Positions 1 through 7,692 are shown, counted from the stretch's first letter. The stretch: 9,620 nt of DNA from Candidatus Kuenenia stuttgartensis (GCA_945872325.1 CAMBZY010000077.1:1-9620), one strand, 5' to 3'. Notes: generated by a model not told the origin, from the letters alone. Translations and numbers: made by a program.

Positions 1-6
1 AGAATC

Positions 7-1650
7 GTGGCAAAACCTGGCTTTAATCGGTGGTTGATTCCACCAGCCTCGGTCGCGATCCACTCGTGCATTGGATCGGTTTATGCGTGGAGCATTTTCA
101 ACACACCCTTGACCCGTGTCAGGGGGGTTGTTGTGAGTGCTCCTGACGACTGGTCGCTGAGTCAGGTGATCTGGATTTTCACCGTGGCGATTGTATTTCT
201 CGGATTGGCAGCGGCTTTTGCGGGAAGATGGGTCGAGAAGGCTGGCCCACGCATGGTTGGATCAACGGCCTCAGTCTGCTGGGGCGGCGGTTTTTTAATC
301 GCAGCTTTGGGAATTCATTTCCATCAGTTGTGGCTCTTGTATTTAGGATATGGTGTGCTGGGCGGATGTGGGCTTGGTTTAGGCTATGTTTCGCCTGTGA
401 GCACTTTAATCAAGTGGTTTCCTGACCGGCGTGGAATGGCGGCGGGAATGGCAATCATGGGGTTTGGTGGAGGTGCAATTATTGGAGCACCTTTGAACGA
501 AGCCTTGTTAAAGCATTTCTCACAAAGTCCTGTATTTATCGGTGCTGAAGGGGCGGTTAAAACCGAAAACAGGGGCGGTAGAAACTATGCAAAGATGGAG
601 GATGGATCGACACTGGAAGTGGTTGTTCTGGATCCGAAATCAGCCAAGAGTCAGGCCGGCCTGAAGCCAGGAATTTACGAGGTCAACAGTGGTTCAACAG
701 GTGTGGTACAGACATTCCTGTTTCTCGGTTTTTTATATACAGTTGTGATGCTGATGGCTGCGTTTGCATTTCGGGTACCGGCTGAAGGCTGGCTGCCAGA
801 GGGCTGGAGTCCAGACACATCAGGAACGAAGATGATTTCGAGGAGTGATGTGGATATCAACGAAGCCCTGAAAACGCCTCAGTTTTATTTACTCTGGATT
901 GTATTATGCTTTAACGTGACTGCCGGAATTGGTGTGCTGGGTGTGGCGAAAACGATGATGACCGATATTTTTGGATCAGCCTATCCGACCATCGTGACAG
1001 CAAGATTTGCCAGTTTTTACGTATTGATGATCAGTGTCTTCAATATGGCAGGTCGGTTTTTCTGGGCCAGTGTTTCCGATAAAATCGGCCGAAAGCAGGT
1101 TTACTCACTGTTTTTCATCTTAGGCGTCATTTTATATCTTTGTATTCCAATTCTTTCGAAACAGGCAGCTACAAGTCATTCCATCATTTGGCTGATCGCA
1201 TTTTATGCGACCACGATGTTGATCTTTACGATGTATGGAGGGGGGTTTGCGACCATACCGGCATATATCGCGGATTTATTTGGATCCAAGAATGTCGGAG
1301 GCATTCACGGACGGATCCTGACGGCCTGGAGCACAGCAGGAGTGCTGGGTCCGGTTGCGATCACTTATTTGAGGGAAAAGTCGCGGCTCTCTGCGATTCA
1401 TGAACTCGTCTCCCGGGTGGATCCATCCGCATTTGCGAACAAGTTTGGAGCACCTCTGGAAAAGCTCGAAGAATTGATCACTTCAAACACGGTGACAATC
1501 GCTCGGTTACTGGAACTCACACCAGGAACGACGGACCCGACCAGTACGCTTTATAACACGACGATGGTTGTGATGGCGGGTCTTCTGGGGATCGCCCTTT
1601 TGGCCAATCTGATGATTCGGCCAGTGGATGCCAGTCATCATTTGAAATGA
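7..1650 (+). CDS. OFA-family MFS transporter (oxalate/formate antiporter-like)
   Basis: This is an inner-membrane secondary transporter of the major facilitator superfamily. The N-terminus (MAKPGFNRWLIPP, then a helix with IGSVYAWS) matches the OFA group, whose known members exchange oxalate for formate or carry other small carboxylates. Twelve hydrophobic segments are visible, at about residues 10-31, 54-73, 83-105, 108-130, 142-165, 236-256, 292-313, 335-355, 365-383, 391-410, 436-455 and 518-537. The MFS loop signature appears after helix 2 (GRWVEKAGPR) and again after helix 8 (SVSDKIGRK). At 547 residues it is longer than the usual 400-450, because of a polar stretch of about 70 residues between helices 5 and 6 and one of about 60 between helices 11 and 12, both on the outer face. 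The start is a GTG six bases into the window, so its ribosome binding site is out of view and an upstream start is possible. The substrate is not determined by the sequence. Confidence 0.88.
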   Translation: MAKPGFNRWLIPPASVAIHSCIGSVYAWSIFNTPLTRVRGVVVSAPDDWSLSQVIWIFTVAIVFLGLAAAFAGRWVEKAGPRMVGSTASVCWGGGFLIAALGIHFHQLWLLYLGYGVLGGCGLGLGYVSPVSTLIKWFPDRRGMAAGMAIMGFGGGAIIGAPLNEALLKHFSQSPVFIGAEGAVKTENRGGRNYAKMEDGSTLEVVVLDPKSAKSQAGLKPGIYEVNSGSTGVVQTFLFLGFLYTVVMLMAAFAFRVPAEGWLPEGWSPDTSGTKMISRSDVDINEALKTPQFYLLWIVLCFNVTAGIGVLGVAKTMMTDIFGSAYPTIVTARFASFYVLMISVFNMAGRFFWASVSDKIGRKQVYSLFFILGVILYLCIPILSKQAATSHSIIWLIAFYATTMLIFTMYGGGFATIPAYIADLFGSKNVGGIHGRILTAWSTAGVLGPVAITYLREKSRLSAIHELVSRVDPSAFANKFGAPLEKLEELITSNTVTIARLLELTPGTTDPTSTLYNTTMVVMAGLLGIALLANLMIRPVDASHHLK

Positions 1651-1949
1651 CTCACCAGAATTTATCGACGATTTGAGACACAAGTCATTGCACCCACTTG
1701 ACCCGACAAGCAGATCGCGTCATGCTGAGGGTAATGCATCGCTCTGAAGAAAATCTGGTTCTTTGATCGGTATCAGCCGAAAAAGGAAGGAGAGGATTAG
1801 GGGCGATGTCTCTCCGAAGCAAAAGACAGATGTTTAAGGTTGCCCCACAACCGGACACTGTCATGCGGGAAACTCGATCGAAGCGTATCGAATTTCATCG
1901 CACGTCTCTCAATCATCATCTAAACCAACTCAACCAGAGAAAAAACGAG
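1651..1949. other. Intergenic region / 5' leader before the first Gfo/Idh/MocA gene
   Basis: This 299-base gap lies between the transporter and the first oxidoreductase. It has no RNA gene or convincing terminator that I can see. A purine-rich Shine-Dalgarno-like stretch (GGAAGGAGAGG, 1785-1795) precedes an ATG at 1806 that is in frame with the downstream gene. The 48 extra codons show no signal peptide or recognisable domain. I read the stretch as leader sequence rather than coding sequence, but the good ribosome binding site leaves some doubt. Confidence 0.5.
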
Positions 1950-3275
1950 ATGAATATTTCCACCAATCGTCGCGAAATGATTCGCATCACGGCCGCCAGT
2001 GGCTTGGTTCTGCCTTATCTGCGCACTGGCCGCACCATGGCTGACGAGACCAAAACGGCGAACAGCCGCCCTCGGATTGGCTCCATCGGTGTAGGCTCCA
2101 TGGGTAGTGGTGACTCGTCCGCCGCTGCCCGCTTTGGCGACATCGTGGCCGTTTGCGACGTTGACAAGAGCCATGCCGAAAAGGCCAAGAACAGCGACCG
2201 GATCGGCAAGGGCAAGGCCGATGCTTACGAAGATTATCGTAAAGTATTAGATCGTAAAGATATCGACATTGTCACCATCAGCACGCCTGATCACTGGCAC
2301 TCAAAGATTCTGATCGAAGCCATGAAGGCTGGCAAAGATGCGTATTGCCAAAAGCCGCTGACCCTGACAATTGATGAAGGCAAGAAGATCCTTCAGGTTC
2401 AGAAAGAAACCGGCCGCGTGGTGCAGGTCGGCACACAACAGCGCAGCGAAAACAACAACATGTTTCTGCTGGCCGCTGCCATGGTTCGTGATGGTCGCCT
2501 GGGCACGATGAAGAAGGTCACCTGCTCCATCGGTGGTGCTCCAAAGGGTGGTCCATTCAAGACAGAAGCCGTTCCTGCAGGCCTGAATTGGGACATGTGG
2601 CAAGGTCAGACGATGCCGACGGACTACATCAAAGAACGCTGCCACTATGAATTCCGCTGGTGGTACGAATACTCAGGCGGCAAGATGACCGACTGGGGCG
2701 CACACCACGTGGACGAAGCCATGTGGGCTCTGGGTCTGGACAACAGCGGTGTTTCCAAGGTGGAAGTGGTCAAGGCCATTCACCCAGTGCCTTATGCAAA
2801 GGGCTACTCCACAGACAAGAGCAGCTACAACGTGGCCACAAACTTCCATGTGAAGTGCACCTGTCCAGGTGACGTTGAACTGAACATTACAGATGAAGGT
2901 GAAAATGGTATCACTTTTATCGGCTCGACAGGCTCGATTTTCGTCAGTCGTGGCGAAATCATCTTGAAGGGGACGACTGTTGACGCTCTTTACAAGAAGC
3001 CAGTGAGCGAAGACCTCCTCATGAAGATGCGTAACGGGAAGCGTTTTGACAGCCACATGGGCAACTTCATGGAATGCGTCCGCGACCGTGGGAAGCCAAT
3101 TTCAGACGTTGGAAGCCACCACCGCGCCATGACCACCTGCCACCTGGGCAACATCGCGATGCGTCTGGGCCGCACCCTGACATGGGATGCCGCCAAGGAA
3201 GAGATCGTGGGCGACGCCGAGGCCAACGCCTGGCAGTCTCGCGAACAACGCAAGGGCTTTGAAGTCACAGCCTGA
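1950..3275 (+). CDS. Tat-exported Gfo/Idh/MocA-family oxidoreductase (QKP variant)
   Basis: This is a predicted NAD(P)-dependent oxidoreductase of 441 residues, probably acting on a sugar or sugar derivative outside the cytoplasm. Residues 7-30 form a twin-arginine signal (NRREMIRITAASG followed by a hydrophobic run). A Rossmann nucleotide-binding fold follows, with GVGSMG at 47-52 and the acidic residue in AVCDVD near 70. The DHWH motif at 114-117 and CQKPLT at 133-138 mark the active-site edge; the family usually has EKP, and here the lysine is kept (K135) but the glutamate is Gln. The C-terminal half has GGKMTDWGAHHVD (243-255), which supplies the conserved histidine. I chose the ATG at 1950 because it places the twin-arginine motif at the N-terminus. 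An in-frame ATG at 1806 has a better Shine-Dalgarno but would bury the signal behind 48 residues. A strong terminator follows the gene, so it probably ends its own transcript. The substrate is unknown. Confidence 0.9.
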   Translation: MNISTNRREMIRITAASGLVLPYLRTGRTMADETKTANSRPRIGSIGVGSMGSGDSSAAARFGDIVAVCDVDKSHAEKAKNSDRIGKGKADAYEDYRKVLDRKDIDIVTISTPDHWHSKILIEAMKAGKDAYCQKPLTLTIDEGKKILQVQKETGRVVQVGTQQRSENNNMFLLAAAMVRDGRLGTMKKVTCSIGGAPKGGPFKTEAVPAGLNWDMWQGQTMPTDYIKERCHYEFRWWYEYSGGKMTDWGAHHVDEAMWALGLDNSGVSKVEVVKAIHPVPYAKGYSTDKSSYNVATNFHVKCTCPGDVELNITDEGENGITFIGSTGSIFVSRGEIILKGTTVDALYKKPVSEDLLMKMRNGKRFDSHMGNFMECVRDRGKPISDVGSHHRAMTTCHLGNIAMRLGRTLTWDAAKEEIVGDAEANAWQSREQRKGFEVTA

Positions 3276-3287
3276 GACTGAGTTAAG

Positions 3288-3319
3288 GAGGGCGGATTTA
3301 TTCCGCCCTCTGATTTTTT
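3288..3319 (+). terminator. Rho-independent terminator
   Basis: A perfect 9-bp stem (GAGGGCGGA at 3288-3296 pairing with TCCGCCCTC at 3302-3310) closes a 5-base loop. Three bases later comes a run of six T. It starts 13 bases after the stop codon of the upstream oxidoreductase and separates it from the next gene on the same strand. Confidence 0.9.
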
Positions 3320-3392
3320 GAATGCAATAAATAACCAAATCACCCGGAATCTATTGTTCCGAAACAGTTATCAACCTGGATGATTCGATATC

Positions 3393-4721
3393 ATGAACAG
3401 ATCAATTCAACGTCGCGATTTCCTAAAAACTTCTGTCGTATCCACAATTGCATTCCCGGGGATTCTCAAAGCCCGTGGTGCCAATGATCGCCTGAATCTG
3501 GCCATTGTCGGCACAGGTGGCCGCGGCGCTGGCAATCTGGCCGACGTTTCCAGTGAAAATATTGTGGCCCTGTGCGATGTGAACGACAACAACCTGGAAA
3601 GTGCTGCCAGGAAGCATCCCGGTGCGGCCAAATATACCGATTTCCGGAAGATTTACGACAAGGCCAGCGCGATTGATGCCGTGGTCGTAAGCTGCTCAGA
3701 ACACACCCACGCATTTGCCACCCTGCCCGCCCTTCAGCTGAAAAAGCACGTTTATTGCGAAAAGCCGCTGGCCTATAACATCTGGGAAACACGCCAGGTG
3801 ATGGAAGCCGCTAAAACGGCTGGCGTGGCCACTCAGATGGGTACCCAGATTCATGCTGGCTCGAACTATCGTCGTGTGGTGGAGCTGATTCAAGCCGGAG
3901 CGATTGGTGATGTGACCACTGCCCGCGTTTGGGTGGGCCGAGCCTGGGGCCGCCAAAGTGCCGAAGACGCCAAAAAGAACGGCGATATTGTGAGCATTCA
4001 GGAGCGGCCAACCGAGGCTCAGGAACCACCGGCCAACCTCGACTGGGACCTCTGGATCGGGCCTGCTCCATGGAGACCATTCCACAGCACCTATTTTCCT
4101 GGCCCTAAGTGGTATCGCTGGTGGGACTTCGGCGGCGGCACCATGAGCGACCTCGGCAGCCACTGGAACGACCTTCCGTTCTGGGCTCTGGATCTGGACG
4201 CACCGACGGCCGTAAGCGCCACGGGCCCTGCCCCTCATCCGGAACTGGCGCCGGCTTCGATGTCGGCCACGTTCGAATTTCCAGCCAGAGGCAAGCGCGG
4301 CCCCGTGGTCATGAGTTGGCATCAGGGAGCGGAAAAGCCTCCGGAATGGACCGACAAAAAAATCCCCCAATGGGACAGTGGCGTACTTTTTATCGGCTCC
4401 AAGGGCATGCTCTTGACAGACTATGGGAAGCACCTGCTGCTGCCGGAAATGCAATTTGCCGATTACAAGCGGCCTGAGAAGTCGATCCCCGACTCCATTG
4501 GCCACCACGCCGAATGGCTCAAGGCTTGTAAGACAGGCTCGCCCACCACATGTCCGTTCTCGTATTCAGGCCTTTTGACCGAGTCAAATCACCTGGGCAA
4601 CGTGGCTTATCGGCTCGGCAAACGCATCGAGTGGGACAGCAAGAACCTGAAATGCACCAACGCCCCTGAGGCTGAACCTCTGATTAGGCGGAAGTACCGC
4701 GAAGGTTGGAGCCTGAGCTGA
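3393..4721 (+). CDS. Tat-exported Gfo/Idh/MocA-family oxidoreductase (EKP form)
   Basis: This 442-residue protein is a second exported, NAD(P)-binding oxidoreductase of the Gfo/Idh/MocA family. It opens with a textbook twin-arginine signal (QRRDFLKTSVVSTIAFPG, residues 6-23). The Rossmann motif is GTGGRG at 40-45, with the acidic residue in LCDVND near 62. The family's catalytic motif is intact as YCEKPLAY (K124). GGGTMSDLGSHWND at 247-260 supplies the conserved active-site histidine (H257). The C-terminus ends in NAPEAEPL and REGWSLS, close to the end of the minus-strand paralogue at 7713-9098 (NAPEAAQY, REGWKI), so these two belong to one subfamily and the 1950-3275 protein to another. The ATG at 3393 has only a weak ribosome binding site (GGA about 11 bases upstream), but the signal peptide fixes the start. 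Terminator-like hairpins on both sides suggest it is transcribed alone. The substrate is unknown. Confidence 0.92.
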   Translation: MNRSIQRRDFLKTSVVSTIAFPGILKARGANDRLNLAIVGTGGRGAGNLADVSSENIVALCDVNDNNLESAARKHPGAAKYTDFRKIYDKASAIDAVVVSCSEHTHAFATLPALQLKKHVYCEKPLAYNIWETRQVMEAAKTAGVATQMGTQIHAGSNYRRVVELIQAGAIGDVTTARVWVGRAWGRQSAEDAKKNGDIVSIQERPTEAQEPPANLDWDLWIGPAPWRPFHSTYFPGPKWYRWWDFGGGTMSDLGSHWNDLPFWALDLDAPTAVSATGPAPHPELAPASMSATFEFPARGKRGPVVMSWHQGAEKPPEWTDKKIPQWDSGVLFIGSKGMLLTDYGKHLLLPEMQFADYKRPEKSIPDSIGHHAEWLKACKTGSPTTCPFSYSGLLTESNHLGNVAYRLGKRIEWDSKNLKCTNAPEAEPLIRRKYREGWSLS

Positions 4722-4745
4722 TTTTATTCACCTATAATCGCCGAT

Positions 4746-4772
4746 ATGGCGTGATTTCTTGAGTCACGCCAT
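4746..4772 (+). terminator. Hairpin, probable transcription terminator
   Basis: A perfect 9-bp inverted repeat (ATGGCGTGA at 4746-4754, TCACGCCAT at 4764-4772) has a 9-base loop. It lies 24 bases after the stop codon of the oxidoreductase. The downstream T-tract is poor (TTTCACGATTT), so it may be a weak terminator or an mRNA-end stabiliser. Its place also argues against the TTG at 4781 as the start of the next gene. Confidence 0.6.
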
Positions 4773-4843
4773 TTCACGATTTGAATGAGATACTGGCTAT
4801 TCATGGTTTATTTCAAGAGATCAGAATCTGCGGATTTCAATCC

Positions 4844-5683
4844 ATGTCATTTGAACCCGGAAATCCTGAGACCAGTGATTGCGATTATTACGAGGCGAAT
4901 CGCCGGTTGTGGAATTCCCGGACTCCGCTGCATATCGATTCCAAGTTTTATGATATGGCAGGATTTCGTGCCGGAAAGTCTTCACTGTGCGGCATTGAAC
5001 TGGTAGAGATGGGCCCAATTGCAGGCAAGTCCCTTTTGCACCTGCAATGCCACTTTGGCCAGGATACCATTTCACTTGCTCGGCATGGCGCACAGGTAAC
5101 AGGTGTTGATTTTTCAGAAACCGCGATTCAGGCTGCTAAAATATTGGCCGAGGAATTGCAAACGCCAGCCGAATTTCTTTGTCATAACATTTATGATATG
5201 CCTGATCAGCTAAACGGGCAATTTGACATTGTATTTACGTCATTTGGAACCATCGGCTGGCTTCATGATATTCAGCAGTGGGCACGTCTGATTTTCAGGC
5301 TCCTCAAGCCCGGTGGACGATTCTATATGATAGAATTCCACAGATTCTATCACCTGTTTAATGAGACAGGGTTGTTGATATACCCTTATTTCCACTCGCC
5401 GATTCCTGATCAAGAGATTTCCGACAAAACTTATGCCGATGGCCTGAAACATGAGCCGATGGCCGAATATTGGTGGAATCACTCGATGAGCGACATAATC
5501 ATGGCATTATTACAATCCGAATTACAAATAGAGCTGTTTCATGAATTCCCATATTCGGTTTATCGACTAGGGGACCAGATGGTGGAAATAAATTCCGGTA
5601 AATGGGTCTTTCCTGGAATCGGAGATAAAATCCCGTACATGTTTTCCATAGGTGCCAGTCGTCCATCTACCAAACGCCTTTAA
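4844..5683 (+). CDS. Class I SAM-dependent methyltransferase
   Basis: This 279-residue cytoplasmic protein is predicted to transfer a methyl group from S-adenosylmethionine to an unidentified small molecule. Motif I is LLHLQCHFGQDT at residues 64-75, a variant without the classic GxGxG, and is followed by the acidic residue that binds the SAM ribose in VTGVDFS (D89). FDIVFTSFGTIGWL (127-140) and LLKPGGRFYMIEFH (153-166) match the later strands of the Rossmann-like methyltransferase fold. The C-terminal part, rich in Trp and His around residues 205-215, may form the substrate cap. I chose the ATG at 4844. A TTG at 4781 would add 21 residues with no family similarity that I recognise and would start right at the upstream hairpin. 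By eye the gene is more AT-rich than the oxidoreductase before it, which could mean lower expression or separate origin. Its last 17 bases overlap the convergent minus-strand gene. Confidence 0.85.
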   Translation: MSFEPGNPETSDCDYYEANRRLWNSRTPLHIDSKFYDMAGFRAGKSSLCGIELVEMGPIAGKSLLHLQCHFGQDTISLARHGAQVTGVDFSETAIQAAKILAEELQTPAEFLCHNIYDMPDQLNGQFDIVFTSFGTIGWLHDIQQWARLIFRLLKPGGRFYMIEFHRFYHLFNETGLLIYPYFHSPIPDQEISDKTYADGLKHEPMAEYWWNHSMSDIIMALLQSELQIELFHEFPYSVYRLGDQMVEINSGKWVFPGIGDKIPYMFSIGASRPSTKRL

Positions 5684-6041
5684 ATAAAGGGGTCTTACGG
5701 CACAATCCATAATAAATGGCTAATGTCAGAATTGTGCCTGACACGGCAATAAACAGGCCTGGTGTCCGCCTCATTTTCAGGAAGAAAATCAGTCCCAGCC
5801 CTGTGAATGAAATGAAACAGAGCAAAGCGGCTGAAATGTCGATCAAAAGCGACCAGCCGGGTCCTGAATCACGGCCCTTGTGGAGGTCGTTCAGCACAGC
5901 CACCAAACCGTGAGAGGTTTGCGTCAGCCTATATCTTCCGGTGTCGCGTTCAATCACGACGTCAGCTGCATAGCCGGGGCCTTTGAAGGTGACCACGCAT
6001 TCGCGGTCTTCTCCATTAAATTCCGCCAAAGCTCCACGCAC
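5667..6041 (-). CDS. PepSY-associated TM helix protein, 5'-truncated (possible pseudogene)
   Basis: The 124-residue product matches the C-terminal part of PepSY-associated transmembrane proteins. It shows the extracytoplasmic stretch VTFKGPGYAADVVIERDTG (17-35) and the conserved HGLVAVLNDLHKGRD (44-58). A membrane helix follows at about 64-89, with a second hydrophobic segment at about 95-113. Full-length relatives, as I recall them, begin with one more membrane helix and an Asn-His segment, roughly 60-80 residues that are missing here. The frame stays open upstream only to a stop at 6111-6113, and neither of the other two frames back to about 6200 encodes a hydrophobic helix. The GTG used as start (6041) falls inside the conserved VRGALAEF block, so it is a track-style start rather than a natural one. 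The 3' end overlaps the methyltransferase gene by 17 bases. The reading frame is otherwise intact and well conserved, so the loss may be recent or the shortened protein may still be made. Relatives are linked to metal or redox membrane functions; no role can be assigned here. Confidence 0.65.
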   Translation of the reverse strand: MRGALAEFNGEDRECVVTFKGPGYAADVVIERDTGRYRLTQTSHGLVAVLNDLHKGRDSGPGWSLLIDISAALLCFISFTGLGLIFFLKMRRTPGLFIAVSGTILTLAIYYGLCRKTPLFKGVW

Positions 6042-6105
6042 TTTATCTGAATAAAGGCGACAATGCGATCCCTTCGTCCCTTCCTGGTAAACGGATAGAT
6101 TTATC

Positions 6106-6134
6106 TTGTTTTATCATCCATATTCCGATAGATT
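6106..6134 (+). promoter_or_regulatory. Candidate sigma-70-type promoter for the CxxCH protein gene
   Basis: TTGTTT (6106-6111) and TAGATT (6129-6134) are 17 bases apart and resemble -35 and -10 boxes (3/6 and 4/6 matches). Transcription would start near 6141. That would leave the ATG at 6143 almost leaderless and favours a start at 6161 or 6179. This is pattern matching only. Confidence 0.3.
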
Positions 6135-6142
6135 AAGATAGA

Positions 6143-7468
6143 ATGCAAGTGACACGTTTTATGAGAGGCAGGCGCGACGTGAACCGATTTCTCAAATCTG
6201 GATTTTCGATCGGGATTTTGATCGTGTCAGGCTTATGGCAAATATGTAGCCTTCAGGCCGACGATTTTGATCGCGAGCCGATTCTGTATCGCGATACTGC
6301 TCCAATCAACCCCATCTCCAAGCTAGAGAACGATTTAAAATCAGGGAAAAAGTCGCTGGATTATACCAACGCACGTGGTTATCTGGCGAGTTTGTTGAAA
6401 GCTCTCGACGTGCCTCAGGATTCGCAGACACTGGTCTTCTCCAAAACCAGCCTTCAGCGCGAGCGAATTTCAGCCGATAGTCCTCGCGCCCTTTACTTTA
6501 ACGACGACGTTTATATTGGCTATTGTCAGAATGGAGAGGTTCTGGAAATCTCTGTAGCCGACCCGAATCTGGGCACCGTTTTCTATACTTTGGATCAGGA
6601 ACGTGCTGAAAAGCCCGCTTTCACTCGCCAGACAGACGCCTGTCTCTTGTGTCATGGTGGGTCGCAAACCCAGTCGGTCCCAGGCCATCTGATGCGTTCC
6701 GTTTTTGCAGATGCCGATGGCCAACCCCTGCTGGCTTCAGGCAGTTTTCGATCTGACCATACTTCTCCGTTTGAAGAGCGGTTTGGTGGATGGTATGTCA
6801 CAGGCGACACCGGCGACCAGTATCATCTGGGAAACAAGATATTCACCAAACGTCAGTCTTACAAAGACGTGGACTGGTCCCGGGGCATGAATTTAAAGAC
6901 TTTGGATAGGCTGATTGATACCAGCCCTTACTTGCAGAATAGCAGTGATGTTGTGGCACTGATGGTGCTGACTCATCAGTCAGAGATGCATAATCGTATC
7001 ACAAGGGCCAATTTTCTGACACGTCAGGCATTGCATTATGAAGAGGCTCTGAACAAGGGTCTTGGAGAGCCACCAGGACACCGCTGGCCCAGCACCACGG
7101 CACGGATAAAATCGGCCTGCGAGCCACTTTTGGAATATATGCTTTTCTCTGAAGAATTGCCACTGAAGTCGGAGGTTAAAGGCACGTCCACATTTGCCAG
7201 GACATTTGCCGACCGTGGCCCACGTGACAGAAAGGGTCGATCGCTGCGCGAGTTGGATTTAAAAACGCGACTCTTTAAATATCCATGCAGCTATCTGATC
7301 GAATCAGATTCATTCAAACAACTGCCAAAAGAAGCCTCTGATTATATTCAGAAACGACTTGTGGAAATCCTCAATGGCAAGGATAGATCCGACAAATTCA
7401 AGCATTTGAGCGAATCTGACAGGAAAAACATCCTTGAGATTCTCTCTGATACCAAGACAGGCACCTGA
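6143..7468 (+). CDS. Secreted protein with a single CxxCH (c-type haem) motif, function unknown
   Basis: The protein has up to 441 residues and is predicted to be exported by Sec. Residues 13-39 form a basic stretch followed by a hydrophobic core (FSIGILIVSGLW) and a likely cut after SLQA. One c-type haem motif, CLLCHG, lies at residues 167-172 (C167, C170, H171). The distal ligand is not obvious; M184 in GHLMRSVF and the cluster THQSEMHNR (277-285) are candidates. Two further cysteines (C326, C382) could pair. The C-terminal block around KGRSLRELDLKTRLFKYPCSYL (364-385) looks strongly conserved in planctomycete proteins that I recall as hypothetical, and I know of no assigned activity. Three in-frame starts are possible: ATG 6143, ATG 6161 and GTG 6179. 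Only 6179 has a Shine-Dalgarno-like AGGCAGG just upstream (6167-6173), and it still leaves a complete signal peptide. The gene has its own candidate promoter and is divergent from the PepSY remnant. The haem motif suggests an electron-transfer or redox-enzyme role, which is inference. Confidence 0.8.
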   Translation: MQVTRFMRGRRDVNRFLKSGFSIGILIVSGLWQICSLQADDFDREPILYRDTAPINPISKLENDLKSGKKSLDYTNARGYLASLLKALDVPQDSQTLVFSKTSLQRERISADSPRALYFNDDVYIGYCQNGEVLEISVADPNLGTVFYTLDQERAEKPAFTRQTDACLLCHGGSQTQSVPGHLMRSVFADADGQPLLASGSFRSDHTSPFEERFGGWYVTGDTGDQYHLGNKIFTKRQSYKDVDWSRGMNLKTLDRLIDTSPYLQNSSDVVALMVLTHQSEMHNRITRANFLTRQALHYEEALNKGLGEPPGHRWPSTTARIKSACEPLLEYMLFSEELPLKSEVKGTSTFARTFADRGPRDRKGRSLRELDLKTRLFKYPCSYLIESDSFKQLPKEASDYIQKRLVEILNGKDRSDKFKHLSESDRKNILEILSDTKTGT

Positions 7469-7599
7469 AGCGGGTGGGATTGACCCCCTTCATAACTCGC
7501 AACCTCTTTCTTTCAAATAGTTTAAAGCGTTATTACGAAACGGGTTTGTCTCGACAATTGACGATTCACCCTGGAAGCGGGTGGGCTTCACCCCCACCC
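7467..7599 (+). repeat. Two copies of a 12-base direct repeat, second copy in a hairpin
   Basis: GAAGCGGGTGGG occurs at 7467-7478, overlapping the stop codon of the CxxCH gene, and again at 7574-7585. Each copy is followed by a C-rich stretch (GACCCCC and CACCCCCACCC). In the second, GGGTGGG (7579-7585) pairs with CCCACCC (7593-7599) across a 7-base loop; the first copy pairs only partly. This looks like a small intergenic palindromic element, similar to G/C-rich repeats scattered between genes in planctomycetes, but two copies are too few to define a family. Confidence 0.5.
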
Positions 7600-7650
7600 T
7601 ACATTTGTTGGGTTGGGTTTATCTAGCAGCGGGAACACAAATCAAATGAA

Positions 7651-7692
7651 AAGCCGTGAGTGAATTGAAATTCGCTCACGGCTTGAGTTTTC
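7651..7692. terminator. Long hairpin between convergent genes, probable terminator
   Basis: A 15-bp stem (7651-7665 with 7670-7684, one G-T wobble) closes a 4-base TGAA loop. The core arms are AAGCCGTGAG and CTCACGGCTT. A short T run (GAGTTTTCAC) follows on the plus strand; on the minus strand the T content downstream is weaker. It lies between the plus-strand gene ending at 7468 and the minus-strand gene ending at 7713, where a two-way terminator is expected. Confidence 0.75.

Noticed and set aside
1698..1727. Promoter before the first oxidoreductase (TTGACC at 1698)
   Set aside because: The -35-like box is good, but no acceptable -10 box lies 16-18 bases downstream.
3696..4508. Long minus-strand open frame of 270 codons
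   Set aside because: It lies entirely opposite the 3393-4721 oxidoreductase, whose family motifs are clear. The minus-strand product has no recognisable domain; it is a mirror effect of the codon use of the real gene.
7..4721. Transporter and the two oxidoreductases as one catabolic operon
   Set aside because: A 299-base gap and a strong terminator at 3288-3319 separate them, so co-transcription is not supported.
4781..4843. TTG at 4781 as the start of the methyltransferase
   Set aside because: It begins 9 bases after a hairpin and would add 21 residues with no family similarity that I recognise. The ATG at 4844 fits the expected N-terminus better.
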